Assembly: GCA_020353515.1 (NCBI GenBank)
Contig: CP070695.1
Span: 2,180,292 to 2,244,291 of the forward strand
Source: Candidatus Heimdallarchaeota archaeon
Lineage (GTDB): Archaea; Asgardarchaeota; Heimdallarchaeia; Hodarchaeales; Hodarchaeaceae
Reading direction: 5' to 3'
Length of the DNA: 64,000 nucleotides
The notes beneath the pieces are model-generated. The model was given only the letters and a program-made list of their open reading frames with translations. It made no database searches and was not told where the DNA came from. A program made the translations under genes and the position numbers. Of the stretch, positions 8,919 to 17,719 are shown in pieces (the first letter of the stretch is position 1; the number at the start of each line of letters is the position of its first letter).

Positions 8919-9405
8919 AGCTCCAATTTACAATCTTTTCCTTATCATATAGGAATTTAGCTTCCACAACATCACATGTATTGAGTAATTTAGGAGTAAA
9001 TATCTTATCCCCGTCCCACATCTTTTCATAAGGAATTTTGTTGATTGGAACCCACGATAGATTTCCCTCAGGGTTCTCGAATTCGATTTTATTAGCTACT
9101 TGGACATAATAAAGGAATACAAGCCAATTAAATGCGGGTAAATCTTCATTAATCTTATCTCGATTGATTTCATCAAAGTAAATATATCCCCTAAACTCAA
9201 TCTCTTCAGGTTTTAAACTATATCCTGTTTCCTCTTCTAGTTCCCTTATTATACACTCAATGGGAGTCTCTCCAGGTTCAAGACGCCCCCCAATGCCTAT
9301 ATACTTCCCCTCATGGAAATCCTTATCTTTTTTATTCCGGAATAGCAGGAGAACTTCATCGTTGCAAACAATATAGGCTAATGTAGCTAATTTGTGTTTA
9401 ACCAT
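8902..9405 (-). CDS. Nudix hydrolase
   Basis: 167 residues with a complete Nudix box near residues 38-60: GRLEPGE, then seven residues, then RELEEETGY, which binds the metal and the diphosphate. Members hydrolyse nucleoside diphosphates linked to another moiety. The N-terminal KLATLAYIVCNDEVLLLFRNK resembles the MutT/8-oxo-dGTP diphosphatase branch, so nucleotide pool cleaning is likely but not proven. First gene of a two-gene minus-strand unit with the Fe-S protein. Confidence 0.9.
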   Translation of the reverse strand: MVKHKLATLAYIVCNDEVLLLFRNKKDKDFHEGKYIGIGGRLEPGETPIECIIRELEEETGYSLKPEEIEFRGYIYFDEINRDKINEDLPAFNWLVFLYYVQVANKIEFENPEGNLSWVPINKIPYEKMWDGDKIFTPKLLNTCDVVEAKFLYDKEKIVNWSFGRDT

Positions 9406-9582
9406 CTTATATTCCCGAGGTTTATCCAGTACTCAGCAGTTTATACCAGAATATGACAAGTTCAGTATCAATATAGTAGGTTTCTATCTTTTTCTCTCAC
9501 AAAATGATTTTTTATTTTTGATTTATTTCGACCTATAACAAGAAATCTCACAATTAATAAGACATCAGACACTGGTGACGAA

Positions 9583-10095
9583 ATGTCAAAATCTTTTCAA
9601 CCCCAAGATAATGTTGGAATCAAAATTCGAAAAGGTACAGTAGAAGATGCGGATAAACTTACTGAGATTGAAAGATTATGCTTTCCTAGTGAAGTGCGTT
9701 ATGGCCCTTCTGTTTTGGCTGTTCTTCTTTCGATGACACCTATCTACACTGTTTTAACAGTTCAAACTGTTGAAAAAGAAGAAATTATTGCCTTTGCTAT
9801 TGGGGAACAAGATGAGACTGATGAGATGTTAGGAAGAATAATTACAATTCAGGTAGATCCATCATTTTGGAGGAAAGGTGTCGGAGAAAAATTATTATTA
9901 GAACTTGAAGCTACTCTTCATAAAGAACATGGGATCGAAAGATTTGAACTGCAAGTTCATTATAAGAATGAAAAAGCAATAAAATTTTACCAAAATAATG
10001 GCTATCATACTATCAGATTAATACATAATTATTATGAACGAAAAGAGCATGCATACTTGATGGAAAAGAGATTTCTAATTGATAAGCTCTTTTAG
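9583..10095 (+). CDS. GNAT N-acetyltransferase, RimI-like
   Basis: 170 residues with the GNAT fold. The acetyl-CoA binding motif A is ITIQVDPSFWRKGVGEKLL (about residues 86-104), followed by ERFELQVHYKNEKAIKFYQNNGY, the motif B helix typical of RimI/Naa10-like N-terminal acetylases. It would acetylate a protein N-terminus or a small amine. A GGTGA ribosome-binding motif lies at 9573-9577, just before the ATG. Its last 21 bases overlap the convergent sirtuin gene. Confidence 0.9.
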   Translation: MSKSFQPQDNVGIKIRKGTVEDADKLTEIERLCFPSEVRYGPSVLAVLLSMTPIYTVLTVQTVEKEEIIAFAIGEQDETDEMLGRIITIQVDPSFWRKGVGEKLLLELEATLHKEHGIERFELQVHYKNEKAIKFYQNNGYHTIRLIHNYYERKEHAYLMEKRFLIDKLF

Positions 10096-10842
10096 AGTAG
10101 ATAGAATTTTTGGCATAATGATTCCAGCCATTCCACGAATTGCAACATTGGCATAAATATCCATTGGAGTTATTTCTCTATTCACGATTAATATTCGCTT
10201 TCCAGTCTGAACAGCAAGTGATGGAAGTGCAGCAGCGGGATAGACTGTCAAACTACTACCTATAATAATTAGTAGATCAGCAGCAATCACTTCTTCCCGT
10301 GCTTGTTCCATAACATCATAAGGCAACTGTTCCCCAAACAAAATTGTATTAGTTTTGATTAATCCTTCACACTGGGGACATCGGGGAGGGATTTGACCTT
10401 GGTCTAAAAAAGCTTCCACCTCGGTAAAATGGAATCTCTTATCACAGCTCAAACAACGAGAAGTTTGAGTAGTCCCATGGATTTCAAGTACTTTAGTGTT
10501 TCCTGCTCTGGAATGAAGGAAATCAACATTTTGTGTTATTATTACCTTCAGTTTCCCGTACTCCAGTTCAAGAGTGGCAAGAGCTAGGTGAGCTGGATTC
10601 GGTTGAGCAGTTATTACCATGTCTCTCAATTCTTTATGCATTGTCCAATATTTTTCCGGATGAATCAAAAAATTTGAGTAAGTAGCATACTCATTTGGAT
10701 TATACTTTTCCCAAAGTCCACCTGGGCTACGAAAGTCGGGAATTCCTGATTCGACGCTAATCCCAGCACCAGTAAATGCTACTATGTAATTTGATTTCTT
10801 GATCAGTTCTGCAGCTTGCTTTATCTTATCTTCTTGATTCAA
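10075..10842 (-). CDS. cobB: Sir2-family NAD-dependent protein deacylase
   Basis: 255 residues, the usual length for a class III/U sirtuin. NAD-binding motifs are GAGISVESGIPDFRS (residues 25-39) and TQNVDFLHSRAG, where Val replaces the common Ile; the catalytic His is in EIHG near 121. The zinc site is CLSCDK ... CPQCEG. It removes acyl groups from lysines, and in archaea can act on chromatin proteins such as Alba. TTG start with GAGGT about six bases upstream. Tail-to-tail with the acetyltransferase gene, an attractive but unproven functional pair. Confidence 0.95.
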   Translation of the reverse strand: MNQEDKIKQAAELIKKSNYIVAFTGAGISVESGIPDFRSPGGLWEKYNPNEYATYSNFLIHPEKYWTMHKELRDMVITAQPNPAHLALATLELEYGKLKVIITQNVDFLHSRAGNTKVLEIHGTTQTSRCLSCDKRFHFTEVEAFLDQGQIPPRCPQCEGLIKTNTILFGEQLPYDVMEQAREEVIAADLLIIIGSSLTVYPAAALPSLAVQTGKRILIVNREITPMDIYANVAIRGMAGIIMPKILSTLKELIN

Positions 10843-10851
10843 ACCAAGACC

Positions 10852-12006
10852 TCATGGTATATATATATAAATAGCTAAGTCGACTCGCTCATTTACTTTC
10901 CCATTTATAGTAACATAATCCACTCGCGGGAGTTCATCACAATTTAAAGTAATTGTTTCCTTTCCAATGTTCCTCTGTTTGAACCTTTGCTTTTCATATA
11001 TAACCAACGTAATTTCGGCCTCTTTACATTGATCTAATGAAACACTATTGCAAAAGATTATAACTGGAGCTTGAGGAATGTATGGATCCTCCTCTGTTGG
11101 AATTTGAATCCACCCTTTTTGGGGATATTTTTGGGTTATTCGTCCCCTATAATAGATTCTCAGACCTAATAGTGAATCTTTGATATTAGAAATGGTTAAT
11201 AATCTGATTTTAAAGACTGCAACATTAGGAATCAGTAGATGACGAAGAGTTCCAAAAGTCACTTTATGTTTATGGATGCGTATATGAGTTTGTCCTACAG
11301 GGATATTAATAGCATCAGAGAGAGGTACATACTGAATACCGTCTCGACTTTTGGACCATAAACCTCCTCCAAGATTAACTTGAGTAAGATGATATAATTC
11401 CTTCTCTGTTATAGTTGAATTAATATCTTCTAAATAGTCAAGTGCTCTGCGAATTTGTGACCTATCTAATTGAATCCGAGAATCTTTGAGATATCTTAAA
11501 TATTGAGCACTCTCGTGAGGTACACCACACATTGCCAGAATACGGATATGACTATCAGCTCCAGCGGTAAATTTGGTGAAATATCGTGCTATTATTCCCC
11601 CTGTAGAATGGGTTATCAAGGAGATCCGATGAGCATTGGTAATCTGTTTTATTTCATTAATTGTTTGGGCTAAACGCTCACAAACTACATCCAGTTCAGC
11701 TTGTTCATTATCAATAGCAAATAATTTTCGAAAACCAAAATACCATAATTCTCGTGCAAACCAATTAAAGATTGTATGAGAAGATCCATACCCATGAATC
11801 ATGAGAATGGGCTCATTGAATCTTGCTTCCCCTGTAGGAATAAATTCTCCTGTTTCGTCATCCGAGAGATAAGAAAACCGAAATAAATTGAGGTGTTTGC
11901 AATGATCCATGAGGATCCAGAAATGATCAAGCTCTTTCAATCGTTCTGTTTCAGGAGTTATATCCTTAAATCGGGGAGGAGGAAATTTTTGAACCATAAC
12001 TGCCAC
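10852..12006 (-). CDS. Lipase/PGAP1-like alpha/beta hydrolase
   Basis: 384 residues. The oxyanion-hole segment ILMIHGYGSSHTIF is near residue 87 and the nucleophile elbow THSTGG (variant of GxSxG with Thr first) near 151; PHES follows near 178. This resembles lipases and PGAP1-like hydrolases of the alpha/beta fold. After about residue 270 comes an extra beta-rich domain ending in IYIYIP. No signal peptide is visible, so it may be cytoplasmic or membrane-attached. Ten bases precede the sirtuin start on the same strand, so they may share a transcript. The substrate is unknown. Confidence 0.75.
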   Translation of the reverse strand: MAVMVQKFPPPRFKDITPETERLKELDHFWILMDHCKHLNLFRFSYLSDDETGEFIPTGEARFNEPILMIHGYGSSHTIFNWFARELWYFGFRKLFAIDNEQAELDVVCERLAQTINEIKQITNAHRISLITHSTGGIIARYFTKFTAGADSHIRILAMCGVPHESAQYLRYLKDSRIQLDRSQIRRALDYLEDINSTITEKELYHLTQVNLGGGLWSKSRDGIQYVPLSDAINIPVGQTHIRIHKHKVTFGTLRHLLIPNVAVFKIRLLTISNIKDSLLGLRIYYRGRITQKYPQKGWIQIPTEEDPYIPQAPVIIFCNSVSLDQCKEAEITLVIYEKQRFKQRNIGKETITLNCDELPRVDYVTINGKVNERVDLAIYIYIP

Positions 12007-12177
12007 ATTTTAATTCATTTAAACAGAAGCGGCGAATTCATCAAATGATTGAGAGAGAGGGAAGTCTGGATTTAAATATTATGTCTAGCGAGTTATTTCA
12101 TACCCTTGAGAAAATGCTTATAATAGATCGAGGATTGTGAATGAGTATATTATTTTTGATAAGAGGAAGAAATAATT

Positions 12178-12711
12178 ATGGCATTCTGTCCATTTTGTGG
12201 AGCTGAAGTCGAACCAGATAGTTTATATTGTTTGAATTGCGGAAAAAAAATTCCAGAAAAACAACCTCCGAAAGGAGTAGCAGCTTGGGAAACTACTCCA
12301 ACACAACCGACCTATACTCCTCGCCCTGCTCAACCAGTGACGTATAAACCAATTTATCAACCGAAACCCTATCATCCTAGCATGAAAGCTCCTTGTGGTG
12401 AGAGAATCATTGCCTACTTTGTTGATTCTATCGTTGCAAGTGTTATTACTTCATTTTCTGGTCTTGGATGTGTCTACACCGCTGTCAAAGATGGCATAAG
12501 GGAAGGCCAAGGATTAGGAAAAGGCTTAATGAATTTAAGGGTTGTTGATTTTCAGACCGGTATGCCGGCGACACTCGGCCAATCTTTCATACGTAATTGT
12601 TGCCCTGGCTGCCTTGATGGTTGCTGTTGTTTCTTAGTCGCTGCGATCGATCAAGATGGACGACGTATTGGCGATCAAGCCGCGGGAACAGTTGTTATTC
12701 TTGATAAGTGA
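12178..12711 (+). CDS. Zinc-ribbon plus RDD-domain membrane protein
   Basis: 177 residues. A zinc ribbon opens the protein (CPFCGAEV ... CLNCGKK, residues 4-24), then a Pro-rich linker (about 28-75), then an RDD domain with CGERIIAYFVDSIVAS and membrane segments, and the family's GKGLMNLRVVDFQTG motif. A Cys cluster (CCPGCLDGCCCF) sits near residue 144. RDD proteins are small membrane proteins of unsettled function. It is a paralogue of the gene at 17303. A TATA-like stretch lies around 12143-12158 and a GAGGAAG motif just before the ATG. Confidence 0.85.
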   Translation: MAFCPFCGAEVEPDSLYCLNCGKKIPEKQPPKGVAAWETTPTQPTYTPRPAQPVTYKPIYQPKPYHPSMKAPCGERIIAYFVDSIVASVITSFSGLGCVYTAVKDGIREGQGLGKGLMNLRVVDFQTGMPATLGQSFIRNCCPGCLDGCCCFLVAAIDQDGRRIGDQAAGTVVILDK

Positions 12712-13002
12712 TTCTATATCTAGTCACTTTTCAAAATTCAGGAAGATACCTATCGTATTCAATTTATGTGCCCTATGGGATTTTTTACACTCTAGTATTT
12801 ACTTTTCTAGAAGAATCATTATAGAATGGTTCTTTCTTAGGAGAAGAGATTGAATTTTACGAAACGGATCTCATTCATCATTTCTAATAAAGCTGAAGCT
12901 AATAGAATCTAATGTAAATACATTACAACTATTTTTTAGAGTAATCAATCACAATACTAATAATGATTTAAAATTCTGGGGAGAAAGTAAGGTGAAATTA
13001 TT

Positions 13003-14037
13003 ATGACAATTGAAACTAACATCACAAAAATGCTAGGAATAAAACACCCCATCATAGCAGCACCAATGGGACCGTTTTATACCACAGATTTGACGATTGC
13101 TGTATCTGAAGCAGGGGGTTTAGGTGTACTTTCACATGTTGGGATATCAAATGTTGATCCTGTTGAGGAAATGAAGAAAAATATGCAGACGGTCGTTGAA
13201 CATACCGATAAGCCCTTTGGATTCAATATACGGACATCTCGGATGGAGCCAAACGCAGAAATGCTCTGTTGGGAAATTCCAAAATTTATTATGGAGAATC
13301 AAAAAATTAGAGATCAATGTGTTTACGCTTTAACTAGTGCTGGATCTGCCAAAATTCTCCCAAATGCTCCACCATATCAAAAGCTGAAAGAAAATTCCGA
13401 AATCAAACATTTCCATGTCGCTCCAGCCTTATGGTTAGCGGAAAAATGTGTTTCTGCTGGAGTTGACGGATTAACAGTCACTGGTGGAGAAGGAGGTGGC
13501 CACCAGTCATATGAAGGTGTTAGTACCCTTGTACTTCTTCAACAAGTGCAACAAAAATTCCCTGAGACTCCTGTAATTGCCTGTGGAGGATTTGCAACAG
13601 GAGAAGGACTAGCTGCTGCATTATCACTCGGAGCTGGAGCTATTGCTATGGGATCGAGATTCATTGCCTCAAAAGAGAGCGAATTTCACGACACTTACAA
13701 GAATGTTGTTCCACCTGCGAAAGCCCAAGATACAATAATGGCAACAGGAGTTTTTGGGCCTATCAGGCTTTGGGAAAACGAGTATGCATTAGCACATAAA
13801 CCAGTTGGAAGCAAAGAAGAGAAAATGGCTCAAGAATCTGCTTTCGATGTTGATGAAATAGCTAAGACCATTAGAGCTTACGAATTAGCTTATGAAGGTA
13901 ATATCAACGACGGAGCTGTTCTCCTAGGACAGAGTATAGGTCTAGTTGATAGGATTGAAAGTGTATCTGATATTATGGAAGGAATAATGAAGGATGCTGA
14001 GGCTGCTGTAAGGAATGCAGCTAGTTTAATTAAATAA
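13003..14037 (+). CDS. Nitronate monooxygenase / FabK-like FMN enzyme
   Basis: 344 residues of the 2-nitropropane dioxygenase family, an FMN-binding TIM barrel. Family marks are IKHPIIAAPMG near residue 13, SEAGGLGVLSH near 36, VTGGEGGGHQ near 160 and ACGGFATGEGLAAALSLGAGAIAMGSRF near 198 as the phosphate-binding glycines. Members oxidise nitronates; relatives reduce enoyl-ACP, though an archaeon without fatty acid synthase makes that less likely. A GGTGA-like motif precedes the ATG. It stands alone between intergenic gaps. Confidence 0.85.
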   Translation: MTIETNITKMLGIKHPIIAAPMGPFYTTDLTIAVSEAGGLGVLSHVGISNVDPVEEMKKNMQTVVEHTDKPFGFNIRTSRMEPNAEMLCWEIPKFIMENQKIRDQCVYALTSAGSAKILPNAPPYQKLKENSEIKHFHVAPALWLAEKCVSAGVDGLTVTGGEGGGHQSYEGVSTLVLLQQVQQKFPETPVIACGGFATGEGLAAALSLGAGAIAMGSRFIASKESEFHDTYKNVVPPAKAQDTIMATGVFGPIRLWENEYALAHKPVGSKEEKMAQESAFDVDEIAKTIRAYELAYEGNINDGAVLLGQSIGLVDRIESVSDIMEGIMKDAEAAVRNAASLIK

Positions 14038-14103
14038 TCCCTTCCTTCTTTCTTTTTATACTTGTTGAAAATTTAAGAATAATTGTTTGGATCTTGATAT
14101 TCG

Positions 14104-14913
14104 ATGAGAATATCCTCACAAGAAGAGCTCATCGCTAAAAAGGAAAATAAGCTGAGAGTCTGGTTTACCCAAGGTCTTTCACAAATTGATAGCATAATTG
14201 ATGGATTTGATATTGGATGGGGAGGTACAGCTCGTTGGTGTACCTCACATTTAGCTAGGTACTTAGATCCTCAAAAGAATATCACAATACTGGATATTGC
14301 TTGCGGTTATGGAACATTTTTAGTCCAACTAGGTTGGCGTTTTCCTCAAGCTGAACTTATTGGATTGAACCTCGATTTTGACCCACCACACAATTTGATT
14401 GTTTCTTTATTATCTCAGAGTAATATCAAGGCTCAGCTTATCATAGCTGATGCATTGCACATACCCTTCAAGACAAAATTCGATTGTGTGACATGTTTTC
14501 TCGGATTACAGGACATTACCATCACTCGGGGACAGGAAAATCTTGTTAACGTAGTTTCTGAACTTCTTCGAATAGTTCCACCTCATGGATTTTTAGCCCT
14601 TTTAGATAATTTTCCACAAGACATTTTTGAAAATATTCTCACTCAGCAGAAATTGGAATATGATTTAGTTTTTAATAAATCTTTTAAACCTCATTGTAAG
14701 TGGTCACGTGAAATAGGTCTTAGAGCAATTGAAATGTATGCTCAAGGTTATCTACAGCAGGAATTAGATAGTGAGAATCCTCCAGTAGATAGCAATGTAG
14801 CCTTAACAAGGATAAAAAAGAAAATGTTGAACGAATTTGAGAATCAGATTGATTCTCAAGGTTATTACAATCCCTGGGGGACTATGCATCTTTTCCTGTT
14901 ACAACGGTTATAA
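14104..14913 (+). CDS. Class I SAM-dependent methyltransferase
   Basis: 269 residues with the SAM-binding Rossmann motif I ILDIACGYGTFLVQLG near residues 62-77, motif II acidic GLNLDFD near 88, motif III IADALHIPF near 117 and DCVTCFLGLQDI near 129. The C-terminal portion (from about 180) is helical. The substrate could be a small molecule or lipid; nothing in the sequence fixes it. The TPR gene starts 76 bases downstream on the same strand, so the pair may be co-transcribed. Confidence 0.85.
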   Translation: MRISSQEELIAKKENKLRVWFTQGLSQIDSIIDGFDIGWGGTARWCTSHLARYLDPQKNITILDIACGYGTFLVQLGWRFPQAELIGLNLDFDPPHNLIVSLLSQSNIKAQLIIADALHIPFKTKFDCVTCFLGLQDITITRGQENLVNVVSELLRIVPPHGFLALLDNFPQDIFENILTQQKLEYDLVFNKSFKPHCKWSREIGLRAIEMYAQGYLQQELDSENPPVDSNVALTRIKKKMLNEFENQIDSQGYYNPWGTMHLFLLQRL

Positions 14914-14989
14914 TACCTTTCAAAATTATAAATTTCGATCTGAAACTGAAAATATATCAAATATAAATTTGTGTTCTTCATTGAATAAA

Positions 14990-16501
14990 ATGACAAGAGT
15001 AGATGAACGTATTATAGAATTTAGTCGTCAAGGAAAATTCCACGAAATAGTTAAGATGTTAAATGAAGAAATCCCGAAGGTTGACTCTCAGAAAGAGAAA
15101 CTTCGTTTAGAATACCAGCTAGCGGAAGCATATTATTCCATTCGGAAATTTGAAAAGGGAAAAAAAATAGTTGAGAGAATTCTTCCTGTTTTTCAGGAAC
15201 ATAGCAATCATTCGATGGTGGGGAACTCTGAAAATCTCTTAGGTAAGATATATCGTATACATCAACGTTATCAGGAAGCAATAGCGCATTACAAAAATGC
15301 CGAAGAAGCATTTAAACTTGCAGAGAATAATGAAGGACTATCAAAAATTTATCACAACATTGGAAATGTCTATATATTCCTTGAACGTTTTAAGGAAGCT
15401 AAAAAGTATCACCTTAAAGCCCTCCAGTTTGCTGAGCAAGAAAAAAGACCTGATGCAATAGCTAGTTCACATTTGAATATTGGTAGTATGTTTTATCAAA
15501 ATGGAGAGGTTGATCAAGCTTTATTTCACTTTGAAAAAGCAAGAGAGTTATTTGAAGAAATCCAAGATATTCCAAGTCTTGCTGCTACATATCATAATCT
15601 GGGGGAAATTTATCTACTTCGACAAGACTTTAATGCAGCTATAGAGAATAGTTCTAAAGCTGAATCCTTCTATGATAAACAAAGAAATATTATCGGACAA
15701 ACATTAGCATTAACAACGCTAGCTCGCTCTTTTAAAGCTTCTGGATCATTAGACAAAGCAATTAAAATCTATAATCAAGTCATTGATCTAAAACCTACAG
15801 AAGATATCTTTCTTGAGCTTGGTGAATGCTACTTAAGCCAGAATCAACTTAAAAAAGCAAAAACAATCTTTGAGAAAATATCTGAATCACCAACTTCGTC
15901 TTTACATGGCTTAGGATATTCATTTGATTATTTAGCAAGAATTGCCATCGATCAAGGAGAATTTGAAACTGCACAAGACAGATACATTAAATTATTAGAA
16001 GTCCTTGATAAATTAACTCCTAAAGATCCAGAGAGTATCGCTTCAACTCAAGGAAATTTAGGGTATATTTTCTTAAAAACGCAGAACTTTGAACACGCTC
16101 AAGAATATTTTCAACAAGCAAGTAATTATTTCAAGAAAAAGAGAAATTGGGAGGAGCTTATTACACTAGGAAGTAATTTTCGTATGGAATTTGTAATCAT
16201 ACAGGATTATGAGAAAGCAATTGCGGTATTAAGTGATCATGTCCTCCCAGCAATTAAAAAGTCGAAAGATAAGATGATAGAAAACCAATACCATTACGAA
16301 ATAGCTTTACTATACCACTTAAACGGTGCCACAGATGAAGGATTAGCTTACTGGCAACGAAATCACCAAAAAAAGGTTCCATTCCAAAAGTATTCAGTTC
16401 CTCTCTTATCGGTTATCAAAGAAGAAAATACTAAAAAGGAGCTTGAGAAACAACACCTGAAGTTTCTAAAACGAGTGATTGAGTTAAAAAGATCTAAATA
16501 A
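14990..16501 (+). CDS. TPR-repeat protein
   Basis: A 503-residue protein made almost wholly of tetratricopeptide repeats, for example HYKNAEEAFKLAENNEGLSK, YHNIGNVYIFLERFKEAKKY, YHNLGEIYLLRQDFNAAIEN and NLGYIFLKTQNFEHAQEYF. About ten repeats span residues 5-430. It should be a cytoplasmic protein-protein scaffold. The open frame extends upstream to 14837, but that part overlaps the methyltransferase in another frame and has no repeat pattern, so the ATG at 14990 is chosen. No enzyme domain is seen. Confidence 0.85.
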   Translation: MTRVDERIIEFSRQGKFHEIVKMLNEEIPKVDSQKEKLRLEYQLAEAYYSIRKFEKGKKIVERILPVFQEHSNHSMVGNSENLLGKIYRIHQRYQEAIAHYKNAEEAFKLAENNEGLSKIYHNIGNVYIFLERFKEAKKYHLKALQFAEQEKRPDAIASSHLNIGSMFYQNGEVDQALFHFEKARELFEEIQDIPSLAATYHNLGEIYLLRQDFNAAIENSSKAESFYDKQRNIIGQTLALTTLARSFKASGSLDKAIKIYNQVIDLKPTEDIFLELGECYLSQNQLKKAKTIFEKISESPTSSLHGLGYSFDYLARIAIDQGEFETAQDRYIKLLEVLDKLTPKDPESIASTQGNLGYIFLKTQNFEHAQEYFQQASNYFKKKRNWEELITLGSNFRMEFVIIQDYEKAIAVLSDHVLPAIKKSKDKMIENQYHYEIALLYHLNGATDEGLAYWQRNHQKKVPFQKYSVPLLSVIKEENTKKELEKQHLKFLKRVIELKRSK

Positions 16502-16541
16502 CAAATACAACCACAGAATTCACACCCTGGGTTTTTATAGT

Positions 16542-17132
16542 ATGTACAGCCGTATCCTTGTTCAGAAAATACTTGGTCCCTATCGAATTTCTCACCATCC
16601 CTTTTGTAGTAATTTCAAAGATCATATTTATGAGATACGTGGGAATAGAGTTTGTCGAGGATGTCTGATGCAATACTCTGGAATCTCATTCTCACTGATA
16701 ATAATTGTGTTAGGAAATCTTTTAGGATTCTGGACTGGTTTAACAGAACTTCAGATTGGATTGGTGTTGTATGTACTAGTTTTTCCAACCTTTTTAACCG
16801 CGTTAATTATTAAAAATCGTAAAATTAAAGATATTGCTCGTTTCTTATTAGGATCAGCTTTTTCATTAGCTTTTGTATTATTGCTGTTCACACCTGATTG
16901 GTTAATTAAGGGATGGATTTTATTAAACTTCATTCCAGGTTACATTTATCTTAACCGAAGAAGAGCAGTGAAGAATGACGAAGTTTGTAATCGTTGTGAA
17001 GAATTCAACAATATCCCCAATTGTTCTGGCTATCAAATCTATACTGATAGGGAAAAGATTTTCTTAACCCAAGCTCTTCAAGGTGGAATTAGTGATCCCT
17101 TTGCTCTACCTCCTGACAAACTTGATGAATGA
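16542..17132 (+). CDS. Membrane protein with Cys/His N-terminal motif (DUF2085-like)
   Basis: 196 residues. The N-terminal part has a metal-site-like pattern: SHHPFC near 18-22, H28, and NRVCRGCLMQYSG near 35-47. Four hydrophobic helices follow (about 47-65, 70-90, 97-115, 118-136). A second Cys group, CNRCEEFNNIPNC, sits near 153-165. The first motif recalls DUF2085 membrane proteins (H..C...CARC), but I would not insist. It lies 40 bases after the TPR gene on the same strand. Function unknown. Confidence 0.65.
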   Translation: MYSRILVQKILGPYRISHHPFCSNFKDHIYEIRGNRVCRGCLMQYSGISFSLIIIVLGNLLGFWTGLTELQIGLVLYVLVFPTFLTALIIKNRKIKDIARFLLGSAFSLAFVLLLFTPDWLIKGWILLNFIPGYIYLNRRRAVKNDEVCNRCEEFNNIPNCSGYQIYTDREKIFLTQALQGGISDPFALPPDKLDE

Positions 17133-17302
17133 ATCCAGCCATTAAAACTCTTCAGATTAGGCTGCAGTACAAGAGGTCTCACTTAAGATTCCCTAGGACT
17201 TTTTAAAATTTTACTCAACATAACCTTTTAAGAAGAAGAAGTATATTTAGTTTGCTACATTATAAATTCGTAAAATCTTCTCTAGATTAGGTAGTGATAA
17301 AA

Positions 17303-17641
17303 ATGTCAAGCCAACAGGCACTAATACAAAGACAGGCTCCCTGTGGGGACCGCTGTGTAGCTGCTCTCATCGATGGGGTTATTTCTAGTGCAATCAGCTG
17401 GGCTCTCGGTGCAGGATGTATCTACGATTTAATAAAAGATGGTATCAGAGACGGACAAAGTATTGGGAAAGGAATGATGGGATTACGAGTCGTTAATTTC
17501 AATACAGGACAACCAGCAACCATCGGAGCGTCATGTCTCCGAAATTGTTTAATGTGTTGTCCTTGTCTCTTGTTAATCACCGAAGGAAGAAGACGATTCG
17601 GTGATTATGTCGGTGGTACAATCGTAATCAAGGATATATAA
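17303..17641 (+). CDS. Small RDD-family membrane protein
   Basis: 112 residues covering only an RDD domain: APCGDRCVAALIDGVIS, a hydrophobic helix, IKDGIRDGQSIGKGMMGLRVVNF, then a Cys-rich helix (CLRNCLMCCPCLLL) and RRRFGDYVGGTIV. It is closely similar to the C-terminal half of the protein at 12178 but lacks the zinc ribbon, so the two are paralogues about 5 kb apart. ATG at 17303 is preferred to the GTG at 17294. A TATA-like TTATAAA lies about 40 bases upstream. Confidence 0.8.
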   Translation: MSSQQALIQRQAPCGDRCVAALIDGVISSAISWALGAGCIYDLIKDGIRDGQSIGKGMMGLRVVNFNTGQPATIGASCLRNCLMCCPCLLLITEGRRRFGDYVGGTIVIKDI

Positions 17642-17651
17642 TTCAACAAAT

Positions 17652-17690
17652 CCTTTTCTTTTTTTCCCCATCATTTTTCTTTTTTAAAGT
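17652..17690. terminator. T-rich convergent terminator region
   Basis: Several T-tracts on the plus strand follow the stop of the RDD gene. The gene on the other strand ends at 17720. T-rich stretches like this end transcription in archaea. The call rests on base composition and position only. Confidence 0.35.
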
Positions 17691-17719
17691 CAATGATTCC
17701 TCTATTACTCCTTTAATCA

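Noticed and set aside
14837..14989. Upstream extension of the TPR frame
   Set aside because: It overlaps the methyltransferase gene in a different frame and shows no repeat pattern.
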